Assembly: GCF_003308995.1 (NCBI RefSeq)
Contig: NZ_QFFJ01000002.1
Coordinates: 992,001-1,056,000, forward strand
Direction of reading: 5' to 3'
From: Chitinophaga flava
Lineage (GTDB): Bacteria; Bacteroidota; Bacteroidia; Chitinophagales; Chitinophagaceae
Length of the DNA stretch: 64,000 bases
The translations under genes and the position numbers were made by a program. Positions 42,191-51,241 of the stretch are shown here, one piece after another. The stretch's first letter is position 1, and each line of letters opens with the position of its first letter. The notes under the pieces were generated by a model. It ran no database searches. It was given only the letters and a program-made list of their open reading frames with translations, and was not told the origin of the DNA.

Positions 42191-42523
42191 ATTGGCTTTT
42201 CCCCATTCCAGAATAGCCGCGGTAATACTCAGCATGCTGTCACCCTTTGGTGTGAGCGCATATTCCACCCGGGGTGGCATTTCTGCATACACGCTGCGGG
42301 ATATAAGTCCATCTTGCTCCAGCTCCCGCAATTGTTGGGTGAGCATGTGTTTACTGATATCAGGCATACACTTTTTGAGCAGCCCGAAACGGTTCATCTC
42401 TGTACCAACAAGATGAAGTATCAGCGGCTTCCATTTGCCACCGATAATTTTCAGCGTTCTGGCTACCGGACAGATGGCCGGGTTGTAGGTAGGCGTAGTA
42501 TGAAAAATATTTTCGTTTTCCAT
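42185..42523 (-). CDS. HxlR-family transcriptional regulator
   Basis: A 112-residue winged-helix regulator. HxlR features: CPVARTLKIIGGKWKPLILH (18-37) with the Cys that in related proteins senses electrophiles or redox change, RFGLLKKCMPDISKHMLTQQL (recognition helix) and ELEQDGLISRSVYAEMPPRVEYALTPKG (wing). It is divergent from a small membrane protein gene 115 bases away, the usual arrangement for a regulator and its target. Confidence 0.92.
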   Translation of the reverse strand: MENENIFHTTPTYNPAICPVARTLKIIGGKWKPLILHLVGTEMNRFGLLKKCMPDISKHMLTQQLRELEQDGLISRSVYAEMPPRVEYALTPKGDSMLSITAAILEWGKANL

Positions 42524-42591
42524 GATGATGTAATGATTTCATTGTCAGTAATGGTCTGGTTTTCCTGACCTGGTATGGCTTTGCTGACTAC

Positions 42592-42622
42592 TTGTTTTAC
42601 CGGCAATGTAAGTATAACCTTG
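42592..42622 (+). promoter_or_regulatory. Possible promoter of the small membrane protein gene
   Basis: TTG at 42592-42594, a 20-base spacer and TAACCTTG (one mismatch to TAnnTTTG) at 42615-42622, 17 bases before the ATG. It lies in the HxlR divergent region. Confidence 0.35.
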
Positions 42623-42638
42623 CAGAAAATTATGGAAA

Positions 42639-43088
42639 ATGATACCTGAAAATGTATTGAAAAAAATTACCTGGCTGGCTGTGTTGATGCTGATACTCAC
42701 GGCTGTGCATCATGCATATGGTGCTGTGATTTATCATACACACTGGCGCCTGCATATGGTGTTTGTAGGCATTCCCGTGGCATTGCTGATAGGATGGCAA
42801 TACCGGCTGCTGCAACGAAAGAAGTGGTATTGGTTGCGGTACACGTATCTGCTCCTGGTATGGCTGATCCCGGTGTTATTAGTGGGGCTGTATGAAGGGG
42901 TGTATAATCATCTGCTGAAAGATATCCTGTATTATGCAGGACTTTCTCCTGAAACCTTCGACAGCATGTTTCCACCGCCTGCCTACGAAAAACCCAATGA
43001 CCTGATTTTTGAGATCACAGGAGTATTACAGGGCCTGCTGTATTTTCCTTTACAGCGACCATTATTATCGCTGTTATTCAAACGATAA
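42639..43088 (+). CDS. Four-helix membrane protein, probable HxlR target
   Basis: A 149-residue protein with membrane segments at about 8-30, 38-56, 66-86 and a C-terminal hydrophobic stretch (ITGVLQGLLYFPLQRPLLSLLF). The N-terminal segment contains His residues (VHHAYGAVIYHTHWRLH). I do not recognise the family. Divergent arrangement with HxlR suggests it is induced by the stress sensed by that regulator. A perfect palindromic terminator follows. Confidence 0.7.
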   Translation: MIPENVLKKITWLAVLMLILTAVHHAYGAVIYHTHWRLHMVFVGIPVALLIGWQYRLLQRKKWYWLRYTYLLLVWLIPVLLVGLYEGVYNHLLKDILYYAGLSPETFDSMFPPPAYEKPNDLIFEITGVLQGLLYFPLQRPLLSLLFKR

Positions 43089-43089
43089 T

Positions 43090-43126
43090 AAAAAAGACCT
43101 GTTGAGATCTCAACAGGTCTTTTTTT
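43090..43126. terminator. Perfect palindromic bidirectional terminator
   Basis: An 18-bp uninterrupted palindrome arm (left 43090-43107, right 43108-43125; core GACCTGTTGAGATC) with A and T runs at either end. It separates the small membrane protein from the convergent 535-residue protein. Confidence 0.95.
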
Positions 43127-43142
43127 ATCAGTATCAAAAAAA

Positions 43143-44750
43143 TCAGTTGCCACTATAATCCTTTGCCAGCTCTACATAACCTTTTTCGGTTTTAAAGTCA
43201 TAGCTGTTGTTGGCAAGTTTACTCAACACTGCCGGAGAATCCTTAAAGTATTCTTTCATCATTTCATCTCTTTTCTTCTCCCAGTCTCTTCCCTGGTTGG
43301 CTACTTCGGTTTCACCAGGACGGATAAACAGAATCATATTCGTAGGTTCGTCACCGTAGTTTTCCTTCAGGATTTTGATTTTGGCAGATTGGTAAATCAC
43401 CTGCAGCGGATAACTTTTGCTTTTCAGCAAATCGAATCCGAGGGACTTGCTTTGTCCAAAAGTGGGCTTAAACTTATGTACCTCATATGTTTTGTTGAGG
43501 TAGCCGAAAGCAAGGATATCATTGATCTTGTAGCTTTTTTCTACTGCTTTGCCTTTTTCGTTGGTGATCTCGTATTTGATATGCAGCGTAGTATTAAGGG
43601 AAACAATGGAGCCCATAAATTTCTCTTCAATATGTTTTCCTCTGATGGTATCACCCTCTGTCAGCAAAATCCAGCCGTCGGCTAGTTTCTGTCTGGACCA
43701 CATCGTGGTTTTTACCGCACCGGTAGTGGAGTCCAGTGGATATTTACGCTGATTTAAGGTGGCATAATATCCGCTGAGGTTTTTCAACAGACCGCTACGT
43801 ACTTCATAGTCTGTTCTTGCACCCAGGAATTTATAGGAGTTGGCATACAGGGAATCCAGGCTGGTCTTCAGGTTGGTGGTATCGCTGGTCAGATAATACA
43901 GATAAGCGAGCTGGGAATAAGCCGTGATTTTGATTGGCTTCATGTTGTAATCCTTAGGATATTCCTGTTGCAACAGCTGCTGATAAGTTTTTTCGTAAGG
44001 CTTTACCAGCTCGGAATAATCCTTTGTATTTTTTTTCTTCAGTTCATTGATGAGCGCTTCATTCAGTGAATCGATGGCTCCAAATTCAGGATATTTTTTC
44101 TTAGCCCTGTAGATAATAGGAAGAGAGATTTCTTCTTCATAAAAATCATCTACCAGTACTTTTTTTCTCTCTATGGCAACCTGTTTAATAATCTTCATCA
44201 TCACACGGTACACGTCTCCTGATTTGGCATTCAGCACTTTGTTGAATGGTGTGGACACATTGTCGGCATCCGTGAGTGTGATCTGTGAAGGCAGCTTGAT
44301 ATCACGTTTTACATAAGGTTCGCCGCTTTTGTTGAAAACATATTCGATGACACTGCCGGTGACAGTATAAGTCATGCCGGTGTTAAAGCTGCCAAGGCCG
44401 GCAGCACCGGTATAAGCTGTCAGCGACAGATTGTCGAAAACAACGCCTACGCTCATATCCGGAGCATCTTTGCTGGTATTGAACTTCAGCTTATCAAGCT
44501 CGTCTGCGGTGGTGTTCTGAAAGAGTGTTCTGGCGGAATCCGGTTTGATGGCTCCATTGATCAGCTGACTGCAAAGTGCCGGATTGATGTCTGCCAGGAA
44601 GAAAATGTTGCGGTGGTTGCTGAAACGCTGGTCTGCAGCGGGTCTGAAAACGGGTGCCTTGTAGTTGACATAGGTGACATTCTGTGACAATCCTTGTTGT
44701 GTGACAAGTGCCAGGGCCCCTGCCGCCAGCATCATAAAGTGTTTTTTCAT
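43143..44750 (-). CDS. Secreted protein of unknown function, 535 residues
   Basis: Signal peptide MKKHFMMLAAGALALVTQQGLSQ. The mature protein has no domain I can name. An N-terminal beta-rich part (about 60-150: MSVGVVFDNLSLTAYTG, GMTYTVTGSVIEYVF) is followed by a charged helical stretch (about 170-320, with EERKKVLVDDFYEEE-type runs and KPYEKTYQQLLQQEYPKDY) and a C-terminal beta part (GWILLTEGDTIRGKHIEEKF, KSYKINDILAFGYLNKTYEV). The segment around TEGDTIRGKH..VSL resembles the small domain seen in other Bacteroidota secreted proteins where a stored parameter is described, but this is only a visual resemblance. Monocistronic. Confidence 0.75.
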   Translation of the reverse strand: MKKHFMMLAAGALALVTQQGLSQNVTYVNYKAPVFRPAADQRFSNHRNIFFLADINPALCSQLINGAIKPDSARTLFQNTTADELDKLKFNTSKDAPDMSVGVVFDNLSLTAYTGAAGLGSFNTGMTYTVTGSVIEYVFNKSGEPYVKRDIKLPSQITLTDADNVSTPFNKVLNAKSGDVYRVMMKIIKQVAIERKKVLVDDFYEEEISLPIIYRAKKKYPEFGAIDSLNEALINELKKKNTKDYSELVKPYEKTYQQLLQQEYPKDYNMKPIKITAYSQLAYLYYLTSDTTNLKTSLDSLYANSYKFLGARTDYEVRSGLLKNLSGYYATLNQRKYPLDSTTGAVKTTMWSRQKLADGWILLTEGDTIRGKHIEEKFMGSIVSLNTTLHIKYEITNEKGKAVEKSYKINDILAFGYLNKTYEVHKFKPTFGQSKSLGFDLLKSKSYPLQVIYQSAKIKILKENYGDEPTNMILFIRPGETEVANQGRDWEKKRDEMMKEYFKDSPAVLSKLANNSYDFKTEKGYVELAKDYSGN

Positions 44751-44854
44751 GGGATAAATAGTGCTTTTACGGAGTTAATATATTAATTAAAATCATATTG
44801 TATAGTTTTTTGTCAGGTGTCAACCGGCGGGCATAGTCTTTGTGCGCTCAGGGC

Positions 44855-47392
44855 ATGCAAACAGATAAAGGGAAACCACTATCGCCGGAGAAGGCCGGCT
44901 TTATGCGTGTCCGCGGGGCACGTGAGCATAACCTCAAAAACATAGATCTGGATATCCCACGCGATGCGCTGGTAGTATTCACGGGCGTATCCGGCTCTGG
45001 TAAGTCATCACTGGCATTTGGAACACTCTATGCCGAAGCTCAGCGGCGTTATCTCGAATCAGTATCACCTTATGCAAGGCGGCTTTTTCATCAGATGTCG
45101 GTGCCGGAAGTGGATGAAATCAGTGGACTGCCACCGGCAGTAGCCCTGCAACAACAGCGTGGACTGCCAACCACCCGCTCATCTGTAGGCAGCGTAACTA
45201 CTTTATCTAATCTGTTAAGGATGCTGTATTCCCGGGCCGGCGAATACCCGGAAGGGCAGCCCCACCTGGAAGCAGAAGCATTCTCCCCTAATACGCCATC
45301 AGGCGCCTGTCCGCAATGCCACGGCCTCGGAAGAGTATACGAAGTCACGGAACGTTCCCTGGTACCGGATGATACCCTTACCATCAGGGAAAGGGCCATC
45401 GCTGCATGGCCTACGGCATGGTATGGCCAGAACCTGCGCGACATCCTCATTACACTCGGTTATGATGTGGATAAGCCCTGGAAAGATCTTCCCAAAAAAG
45501 AACGGGACTGGATACTGTTTACTGAAGAACAGCCTGTAGTACCGGTATATCCTGGTTTCACCCATGAAGAGGTGAAGCGGGCTATCAAACAAAAAGTAGA
45601 ACCCTCTTATATGGGCACCTTCTCCGGTGCACGCCGTTATGTATTGCACACCTTTGCCAATACAGAAAGTGCTTCCATGAAGAAGCGGGTATCACAATAT
45701 ATGGAAAGCACCGAATGCCCGGTGTGTAATGGAAAGCGCCTGCAACCGGCTTCTCTGTCGGTAACCTTCGCCGGTATGGATATCGGGGAGATAGCACGTT
45801 TGCCGCTCTCCAGGCTGGCCACATTAATGCGGCCTTATGCAGAAGGTAAGGCCGCTCAGTCCAAAAAGGAAAAGGCTCATCCGGAGCGGCAAATCGTAAC
45901 ACAGAGAATAGCAGCCGATCTGGTAGGAAGGCTGGAAGTATTGCTGGAACTGGGTTTGGGATACCTGCTCCTGGAACGCAGCACACCTACCTTGTCGCCG
46001 GGAGAGTTGCAACGTTTACGTTTAGCCACGCAGGTTAGGTCTAACCTCTTTGGGGTAGTGTATGTGCTCGACGAACCTTCTGCCGGCTTGCATCCTGCTG
46101 ATACAGAGGCTTTGCTGTCGGCACTGGAAAAACTCAAAGCATCAGGTAACTCTTTGTTTGTGGTAGAACATGATCTGGATGTGATACGTTCTGCCGACTG
46201 GATCATAGATGTAGGGCCAGACGCCGGCGAACACGGTGGCCGTATCCTTTACAGCGGTCCCCCGGATGGACTGGCTGCTGTTGAGATATCCAAAACACGC
46301 CGTTTCCTTTTTGCAGAAAAAACAATCCTGCATCGTGAACCCCGCAAAGCCAGCGGCTGGCTGCAGCTGGAAGACGTTACCCGTAATAACCTCCATCAGC
46401 TGTCGGCTGCTTTCCCGCTGGGATGCATGACCACCGTAACCGGTATCTCCGGCTCCGGCAAATCGAGCCTGGTCAGCCAGGTACTGGTAGAACTGGTGGC
46501 AGCGCAGCTGGGCATGGACCTCAGCTCCGAACCGGAAGAAGGGGAGGCGCTGGAACAGGCCGCCCCAGTCACTTTGGGCGGACATATCACCGCCGGTATG
46601 GAACAGGTGAAACGATTGGTACAGGTAGATCAGCAGCCCATTGGCCGTACACCCCGCTCTAACCTGGCCACCTATACGGGATTGTTTGACCATGTCAGAA
46701 AACTATTTGCCGACACATCAACAGCCCGTGCCCGCAAATATGATGCTGGCCGTTTCTCCTTCAACGTAGCCAAAGGCCGTTGTGAAACCTGCCAGGGAGA
46801 AGGATTTGTGATGGTGGAACTATTATTTCTCCCCAGCGTATATGCGCCTTGTCCTACCTGTCATGGTGCGCGTTATAATGCACAGACACTGGAAATTACC
46901 TACCGGGATAAAAATATAGCCGAAGTGCTGGAACTCACTGTAGATGACGCCTGGACCTTTTTTGAAGACGAACCTAAAATACATCGTGCGCTGAGTGTAC
47001 TACGGGAAGTAGGGCTGGGTTACCTCCGACTGGGACAGCCGGCCACACAACTGTCGGGTGGCGAAGCACAACGTATCAAACTGGCCACCGAGTTACAGCG
47101 CATGGGACGTGGTGATACCCTCTACGTGCTCGATGAGCCCACCACCGGCCTGCATCCTGCAGATATCGAAAAACTGGTGGTACAGCTGGAAGGGCTGGTG
47201 AATGCCGGTAATACCGTGATCGTAGTAGAACATGATATGCGTGTAGTAGCTGCCAGTGATTGGGTGATAGATATCGGTCCCGGTGCGGGAGAAGAAGGCG
47301 GTAAAGTAGTGGCTACCGGCACACCGACGGAAATGGCCAAAGCTAAAAACAGCCGTACAGCACCTTACCTGGCGCGATTTCTTCACACATAA
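44855..47392 (+). CDS. UvrA-like ABC ATPase lacking the UvrB-binding region (UvrA2 type)
   Basis: Start set at ATG 44855, giving 845 residues (UvrA is about 940). It has both UvrA ATPase halves: Walker A GVSGSGKSS (44-52) and a second GISGSGKSS, ABC signatures LSPGELQRLRLA and LSGGEAQRIKLA, and Walker B sequences VLDEPSAGLHP and VLDEPTTGLHP. Zinc module CETCQGEG..CPTCHGARYN (C643, C646, C666, C669) is intact. Between YSRAGE (about 130) and AFSPNTPSGACP (about 142) roughly 100 residues present in UvrA are missing, including the UvrB-binding domain and the first CPxC pair; only C152/C155 remains. UvrA2-type proteins are linked to DNA-damage or drug tolerance rather than canonical excision. Confidence 0.92.
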   Translation: MQTDKGKPLSPEKAGFMRVRGAREHNLKNIDLDIPRDALVVFTGVSGSGKSSLAFGTLYAEAQRRYLESVSPYARRLFHQMSVPEVDEISGLPPAVALQQQRGLPTTRSSVGSVTTLSNLLRMLYSRAGEYPEGQPHLEAEAFSPNTPSGACPQCHGLGRVYEVTERSLVPDDTLTIRERAIAAWPTAWYGQNLRDILITLGYDVDKPWKDLPKKERDWILFTEEQPVVPVYPGFTHEEVKRAIKQKVEPSYMGTFSGARRYVLHTFANTESASMKKRVSQYMESTECPVCNGKRLQPASLSVTFAGMDIGEIARLPLSRLATLMRPYAEGKAAQSKKEKAHPERQIVTQRIAADLVGRLEVLLELGLGYLLLERSTPTLSPGELQRLRLATQVRSNLFGVVYVLDEPSAGLHPADTEALLSALEKLKASGNSLFVVEHDLDVIRSADWIIDVGPDAGEHGGRILYSGPPDGLAAVEISKTRRFLFAEKTILHREPRKASGWLQLEDVTRNNLHQLSAAFPLGCMTTVTGISGSGKSSLVSQVLVELVAAQLGMDLSSEPEEGEALEQAAPVTLGGHITAGMEQVKRLVQVDQQPIGRTPRSNLATYTGLFDHVRKLFADTSTARARKYDAGRFSFNVAKGRCETCQGEGFVMVELLFLPSVYAPCPTCHGARYNAQTLEITYRDKNIAEVLELTVDDAWTFFEDEPKIHRALSVLREVGLGYLRLGQPATQLSGGEAQRIKLATELQRMGRGDTLYVLDEPTTGLHPADIEKLVVQLEGLVNAGNTVIVVEHDMRVVAASDWVIDIGPGAGEEGGKVVATGTPTEMAKAKNSRTAPYLARFLHT

Positions 47393-47452
47393 TTCCATTC
47401 AACTTTTACCATAAAATTTTGTAATTCGCAGTATATAAAACAGTACCCAACA

Positions 47453-48766
47453 ATGAAAAAAACTTTTTGGTGGCTGCTGCCTGTGTTGATGGCGTTTCAG
47501 GTGTCGGCACAGCAACGGAAGCCCAATGTGATCTTTATCCTGTCCGACGATATGGGTTATGGTGATGCCAGCTGCTACGGTAGTCCGCTGATCCGTACGC
47601 CTGAGCTGGACCGCCTCGCCAGGGAAGGCTTTCGTAGCACCGGTTTTATGGTGTCTGCTCCTTCCTGCACACCCAGCAGGGCTTCCCTGCTCACTGGCCG
47701 TTACCCCGACAAGGTAAACATGCCATATGCCGTAGCTCCGGGCGATGCACATGCACTGTCCGACAGCATTTTCACCCTTGCCAGGATGTTTAAAGCCAAT
47801 CATTACCAAACCATGATGATCGGTAAATGGCACCTGGGTGATAAAGCCAATAGCCGCCCGCTGTCGCATGGCTTTGATCATTTCTTTGGTATGCTGTACA
47901 GCCACGATTATCAGTCGCCTTTTGTGAATACAGACACTACGCTGGCTGTCTTTTATGATAATACCCGCGTTATCGAAAAACCAGACTACAGTAAACTGAT
48001 GGGCTGGTATACTGATAGTGCCCTGGCCTATATCAAACGTGCTTCCCGCAGCCAGCAGCCCTTTTTCCTGTATCTGCCTTTCCCTATGCCACATGCGCCG
48101 CTGGCTGTGCCGTCAGAATGGAAAGGTAAATCACGGGGAGGGCTATACGGAGATGTGATAGAACAACAGGATGCCTGCATTGGTAAAATCATCGCCCTGC
48201 TGCGGCAGCTGAAGCTGGATCAACAGACCATCGTGATGTTTACCAGTGATAATGGCCCCTGGAATGATATGCCCGACAGAATGCTGCAACGTGATATCGT
48301 AAAACCCTGGGACCACGGATCTACAGGCCCTTTCAGAGGTGGCAAGGCCAATACTTATGAAGGTGGTCACCGTGAACCCTTCATCGCCTGGGCTCCCGGC
48401 CGTATTTCCGCCGGCACCGTGGCCGACCAGCCTTTTATCATCAACGATATATTACCTACACTGGCTGCAGCTACCAGCTACACACAGCCACTGCCGGCCA
48501 ATGTAGAAGGAGTGAACGTGTGGCAGCATATAACAGGCCGTCAGGCTCAGCTGCCGGAAAGGCCGCTCTTTTACCTGAGTGCTATCGGTAAACTGGAAGC
48601 AGTACGCAAAGGCGACTGGAAACTGCGCATCGCCACTACTGAAAAAGGAAAAACGCCCGTGATGGAATTATATAATCTCCGCATGGATATCAGCGAAAAA
48701 CATAATGTGGCCGCCAAATATGCGGAGATAGCCGCTTCGCTGAAACAGCTGATGGACAACTACTGA
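47453..48766 (+). CDS. Secreted sulfatase (type I, formylglycine)
   Basis: A 437-residue sulfatase with signal peptide MKKTFWWLLPVLMAFQVSAQ. The maturation motif CTPSRASLLTGR has Cys72, which an anaerobic or oxygen-dependent formylglycine system must convert. Metal ligands include D32/D33 (LSDDMGYGD) and the TSDNGPW motif in the C-terminal half. The substrate could be a sulfated glycan; the GH95 fucosidase in this window is a possible partner but not close. It is monocistronic, and its stop directly abuts the stop of the convergent CRP regulator. Confidence 0.93.
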   Translation: MKKTFWWLLPVLMAFQVSAQQRKPNVIFILSDDMGYGDASCYGSPLIRTPELDRLAREGFRSTGFMVSAPSCTPSRASLLTGRYPDKVNMPYAVAPGDAHALSDSIFTLARMFKANHYQTMMIGKWHLGDKANSRPLSHGFDHFFGMLYSHDYQSPFVNTDTTLAVFYDNTRVIEKPDYSKLMGWYTDSALAYIKRASRSQQPFFLYLPFPMPHAPLAVPSEWKGKSRGGLYGDVIEQQDACIGKIIALLRQLKLDQQTIVMFTSDNGPWNDMPDRMLQRDIVKPWDHGSTGPFRGGKANTYEGGHREPFIAWAPGRISAGTVADQPFIINDILPTLAAATSYTQPLPANVEGVNVWQHITGRQAQLPERPLFYLSAIGKLEAVRKGDWKLRIATTEKGKTPVMELYNLRMDISEKHNVAAKYAEIAASLKQLMDNY

Positions 48767-49417
48767 TCACTGTTCGCCGTAGGTCTGTATCAGCCGCTCA
48801 AAAGATGCTCTGTCGAGGTATAGGTCAAAGCTGTCCGGATGGATGATACTTTTTTCCCGCAACTGCTTCAGCGTACGGTTAAAGCTACGTACAGATACTC
48901 CCAGGTAATCGGCCAGGTCTTTTTTGGAAAAAGCGGTCTGTTGCCTGGCGAGTACCGACAATAATTTAAGCATGGTATATTCAGCAGGGTACACCTGTTG
49001 ATACGAAGCCCGTGCCGAAGTCTGCGCCAGCCTGTTCGCCAGCGATTCCATCAGCAATCGGTTCAACACCATGTTATGGCTGATGAGGTAGGTAAAATAA
49101 TCGGTCGTAATGCACCAGGCCGTTACCGGCGTAAGCGCGGTAACAGTCGTCAGATTGCTGGATTGCTGGATCAGCTCCAGTTCTCCCAGCAGTTCCCCTT
49201 CTCCCAGAAACTGAATAATAAAATCCTTTCCGTTATCTTCCGTAATATAACATTTGGAAAGCCCCGTCTTTTGTACCAATACGTATTTGTTGCGCTGTCC
49301 TTGCGTTAACAGCCGGGTACCGGCAGGATAAGACTGTAGAAAGACCCTGTCTTTTTTTTCGGCTTCCGTAAGAGTATCTTCAATAAAGGATAATATAGCG
49401 CGATTGGTATGTATCAT
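48767..49417 (-). CDS. CRP/FNR-family transcriptional regulator
   Basis: Start set at 49417, giving 216 residues; the longer in-frame start adds a hydrophobic stretch (MICIPVIVIVIKFLNF) that does not belong to the family. Cyclic-nucleotide-binding-like barrel at about 15-135 (YPAGTRLLTQGQRNKYVLVQ, IQFLGEGELLGELELIQQS) and winged helix at about 165-205 (FSKKDLADYLGVSVRSFNRTLKQL). The GELLGELELIQQS segment keeps a Gly-Glu pair like cAMP-binding loops, but ligand is unknown. It is divergent from the HAD/acetyltransferase pair, which it may control. Confidence 0.87.
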   Translation of the reverse strand: MIHTNRAILSFIEDTLTEAEKKDRVFLQSYPAGTRLLTQGQRNKYVLVQKTGLSKCYITEDNGKDFIIQFLGEGELLGELELIQQSSNLTTVTALTPVTAWCITTDYFTYLISHNMVLNRLLMESLANRLAQTSARASYQQVYPAEYTMLKLLSVLARQQTAFSKKDLADYLGVSVRSFNRTLKQLREKSIIHPDSFDLYLDRASFERLIQTYGEQ

Positions 49418-49499
49418 AGTGTGTTGGGACAAATGTCCCGTTTTTTCGCAGTTGAAGCTATTAATTTTACGGAAATTTAGAAACTTAATTACGATCACA

Positions 49500-50192
49500 A
49501 TGACCGGTATACAAATCATTGCATTTGACGCAGATGATACATTATGGGTGAATGAGCCTTATTTCAGGGAGGTAGAACAGAAATTCTGCGGCCTCCTGGA
49601 AGACTATCTGCCCCACCATACTGTTGCCCAGGAATTGTTTAAAACAGAGATGGCCAACCTTTCCCTGTATGGTTACGGGGTGAAAGGATTTATGCTGGCC
49701 ATGATTGAAACCATTCTGCGGGTAACCAACAACACCGCCAATCCGGTGCTGATAGAGAAAGTACTCGAATATGGAAAGGAACAGCTCAATAAAGACATCG
49801 AACTGCTGGACGGTGTGAAAGAGGTGCTGGAAGCCCTGAAAGGCAAATACCGCCTGGTAGTGGCCACCAAAGGAGATCTGCTCGACCAGGAAAGGAAACT
49901 CAATAAATCCGGCCTCGCACATTATTTCCATCACATAGAAATCATGAGCGATAAACAGGAGAAAGATTATCGTAAACTGCTTCGTCATCTGGACTGTCCG
50001 CCGGAAGCCTTTCTGATGATCGGCAATTCCATCAAATCAGATGTAATGCCGGTACTGGCTATCGGTGGCCATGCCATCCATATTCCGTATCATACCGTAT
50101 GGGCCCATGAAGTGGTGAATGAAGAAGTGAAAGAGGAAAAATTCTATTCTTTTCAAACTATTTCGGACATTCTGCCGAAGCTATTGTCATGA
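49500..50192 (+). CDS. HAD-superfamily hydrolase (subfamily IA)
   Basis: Start set at ATG 49500, giving 230 residues; an earlier in-frame ATG extends back over the CRP start. Motif I FDADDTL (nucleophile D10, D12), cap domain, motif II VVATKGD, Lys in YRKLLRHL and motif IV MIGNSIKSDV. Probable phosphatase of small phosphorylated metabolites. Its stop overlaps the start of the CatA-like gene (ATGA), so the two are translationally coupled. Confidence 0.88.
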   Translation: MTGIQIIAFDADDTLWVNEPYFREVEQKFCGLLEDYLPHHTVAQELFKTEMANLSLYGYGVKGFMLAMIETILRVTNNTANPVLIEKVLEYGKEQLNKDIELLDGVKEVLEALKGKYRLVVATKGDLLDQERKLNKSGLAHYFHHIEIMSDKQEKDYRKLLRHLDCPPEAFLMIGNSIKSDVMPVLAIGGHAIHIPYHTVWAHEVVNEEVKEEKFYSFQTISDILPKLLS

Positions 50193-50812
50193 AACAATTA
50201 TTAGATATTAATACCTGGAAACGGAAAGATCATTTTCATTTTTTTAACCAGTTCGAGGAGCCGTTTTTCGGGGTATGTGTTAATGTAGACTGCACCAAAG
50301 CCTACGCTACTGCCAGGGAAAAAGGATATTCCTTTTTCCTGTATTACCTGCATAAAGCCATGGTGGCCATGAATGCGATAGAGCCTTTTCGTTACCGCAT
50401 CGTCGGCGAACAGGTATGGATATACGATAAAATAGATCCTTCTCCTACGATTAACAGGCCCGATGGTACTTTTGGATTTGCTTATTTTGAATACCATGCG
50501 GATTTTGAAACATTTGAAGCCATAGCCCGTATTATAACAGAGCAGGTGCAAAACAGTACTGGCCTGGTACCTGCGGTGTCCGGCGAAAATGTGGTGCATT
50601 GTTCTTCGCTTCCCTGGATCAATTTTACCTCGCTCTCTCATGCACGTAGTTTTTCCTTTAAAGACAGTTGTCCTAAGGTCTCCTTCGGAAAAATGACTAC
50701 CGCAGATGGTATCAGCACCATGCCGGTATCGCTGCATGTACATCATGCACTGATGGATGGTTACCATGCAGGACAGTTTTTTGAATATTTCCAGCAACAG
50801 CTGGATAGCTGA
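50189..50812 (+). CDS. Chloramphenicol acetyltransferase-like (CatA family) protein
   Basis: A 207-residue member of the trimeric CAT fold, close to the usual 210-220. Conserved elements: LDINTWKRKDHFHFFNQFEEP at the start, PWINFTSLSHA (142-152, like PWVSFTSF of CAT) and the catalytic HHALMDG (H186, D190) followed by YHAGQFF. Family members acetylate chloramphenicol or other hydroxyl-bearing small molecules; whether this one gives resistance is unknown. It is coupled to a HAD phosphatase, and no mobile element flanks it, so it appears to be resident. Across an 18-base gap it converges on the efflux-linked VOC gene. Confidence 0.87.
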   Translation: MKQLLDINTWKRKDHFHFFNQFEEPFFGVCVNVDCTKAYATAREKGYSFFLYYLHKAMVAMNAIEPFRYRIVGEQVWIYDKIDPSPTINRPDGTFGFAYFEYHADFETFEAIARIITEQVQNSTGLVPAVSGENVVHCSSLPWINFTSLSHARSFSFKDSCPKVSFGKMTTADGISTMPVSLHVHHALMDGYHAGQFFEYFQQQLDS

Positions 50813-50818
50813 TTATCC

Positions 50819-50846
50819 GGAGCCGGGAAGTTATTCTTCCGGCTCC
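50819..50846. terminator. Bidirectional hairpin between the CatA-like and VOC genes
   Basis: GGAGCCGGGAAG pairs with CTTCCGGCTCC with one bulged base; the loop contains the stop codon of the VOC gene, so the hairpin overlaps its last codons. Confidence 0.55.
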
Positions 50847-51223
50847 AGATAGTTGCTTACTTCTATCAGGTTTTGGTCCGGGTCACGGAAATAGATGGAT
50901 ACAATAGGTCCGTTGGCACCGGTGCGTTTCACTTCAGATTCCAGCAGGGTGATGTTTTTGCGAAGCAGTTCTTCTTTGACTTCGCGTATAGGCGTTTCCG
51001 TTATAAAACACAGATCTGCGGAACCAGGCAGCGGATGTGCCGCTTTGGGTTCAAATTCTTTCCCTTTCTGATGAAGATTGATTTTCTGCTGTCCGAACTT
51101 TAATGCCTTTCTTCCATCTCCAAAAGTCTGTATCTCCATGCCCAGCACGTCGTAGTAAAACAAACAAGTGATATCGATATTGGCTACGGTGAGCACGAGG
51201 TGGTCCAGTCTGTTTATTTTCAT
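50831..51223 (-). CDS. VOC-family protein (glyoxalase/resistance fold)
   Basis: A 130-residue cytoplasmic protein of the vicinal-oxygen-chelate superfamily: RLDHLVLTVANIDITCLFYY at the start, H8 as metal ligand, second paired motif in the middle (ADLCFITET), and the terminal IYFRDPDQNLIEVSNY with a metal-binding Glu. Members include glyoxalase I, bleomycin-binding and fosfomycin-resistance proteins. It begins 18 bases after the outer-membrane factor of the pump and is probably the last gene of that operon, so it may handle the same compound. Confidence 0.87.
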   Translation of the reverse strand: MKINRLDHLVLTVANIDITCLFYYDVLGMEIQTFGDGRKALKFGQQKINLHQKGKEFEPKAAHPLPGSADLCFITETPIREVKEELLRKNITLLESEVKRTGANGPIVSIYFRDPDQNLIEVSNYLEPEE

Positions 51224-51241
51224 AAGCGATGATTGTAAAGA

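Noticed and set aside
50189..50812. Acquired chloramphenicol-resistance cassette
   Set aside because: No transposase, integron or terminal repeats, and it is translationally coupled to a resident-looking HAD gene.
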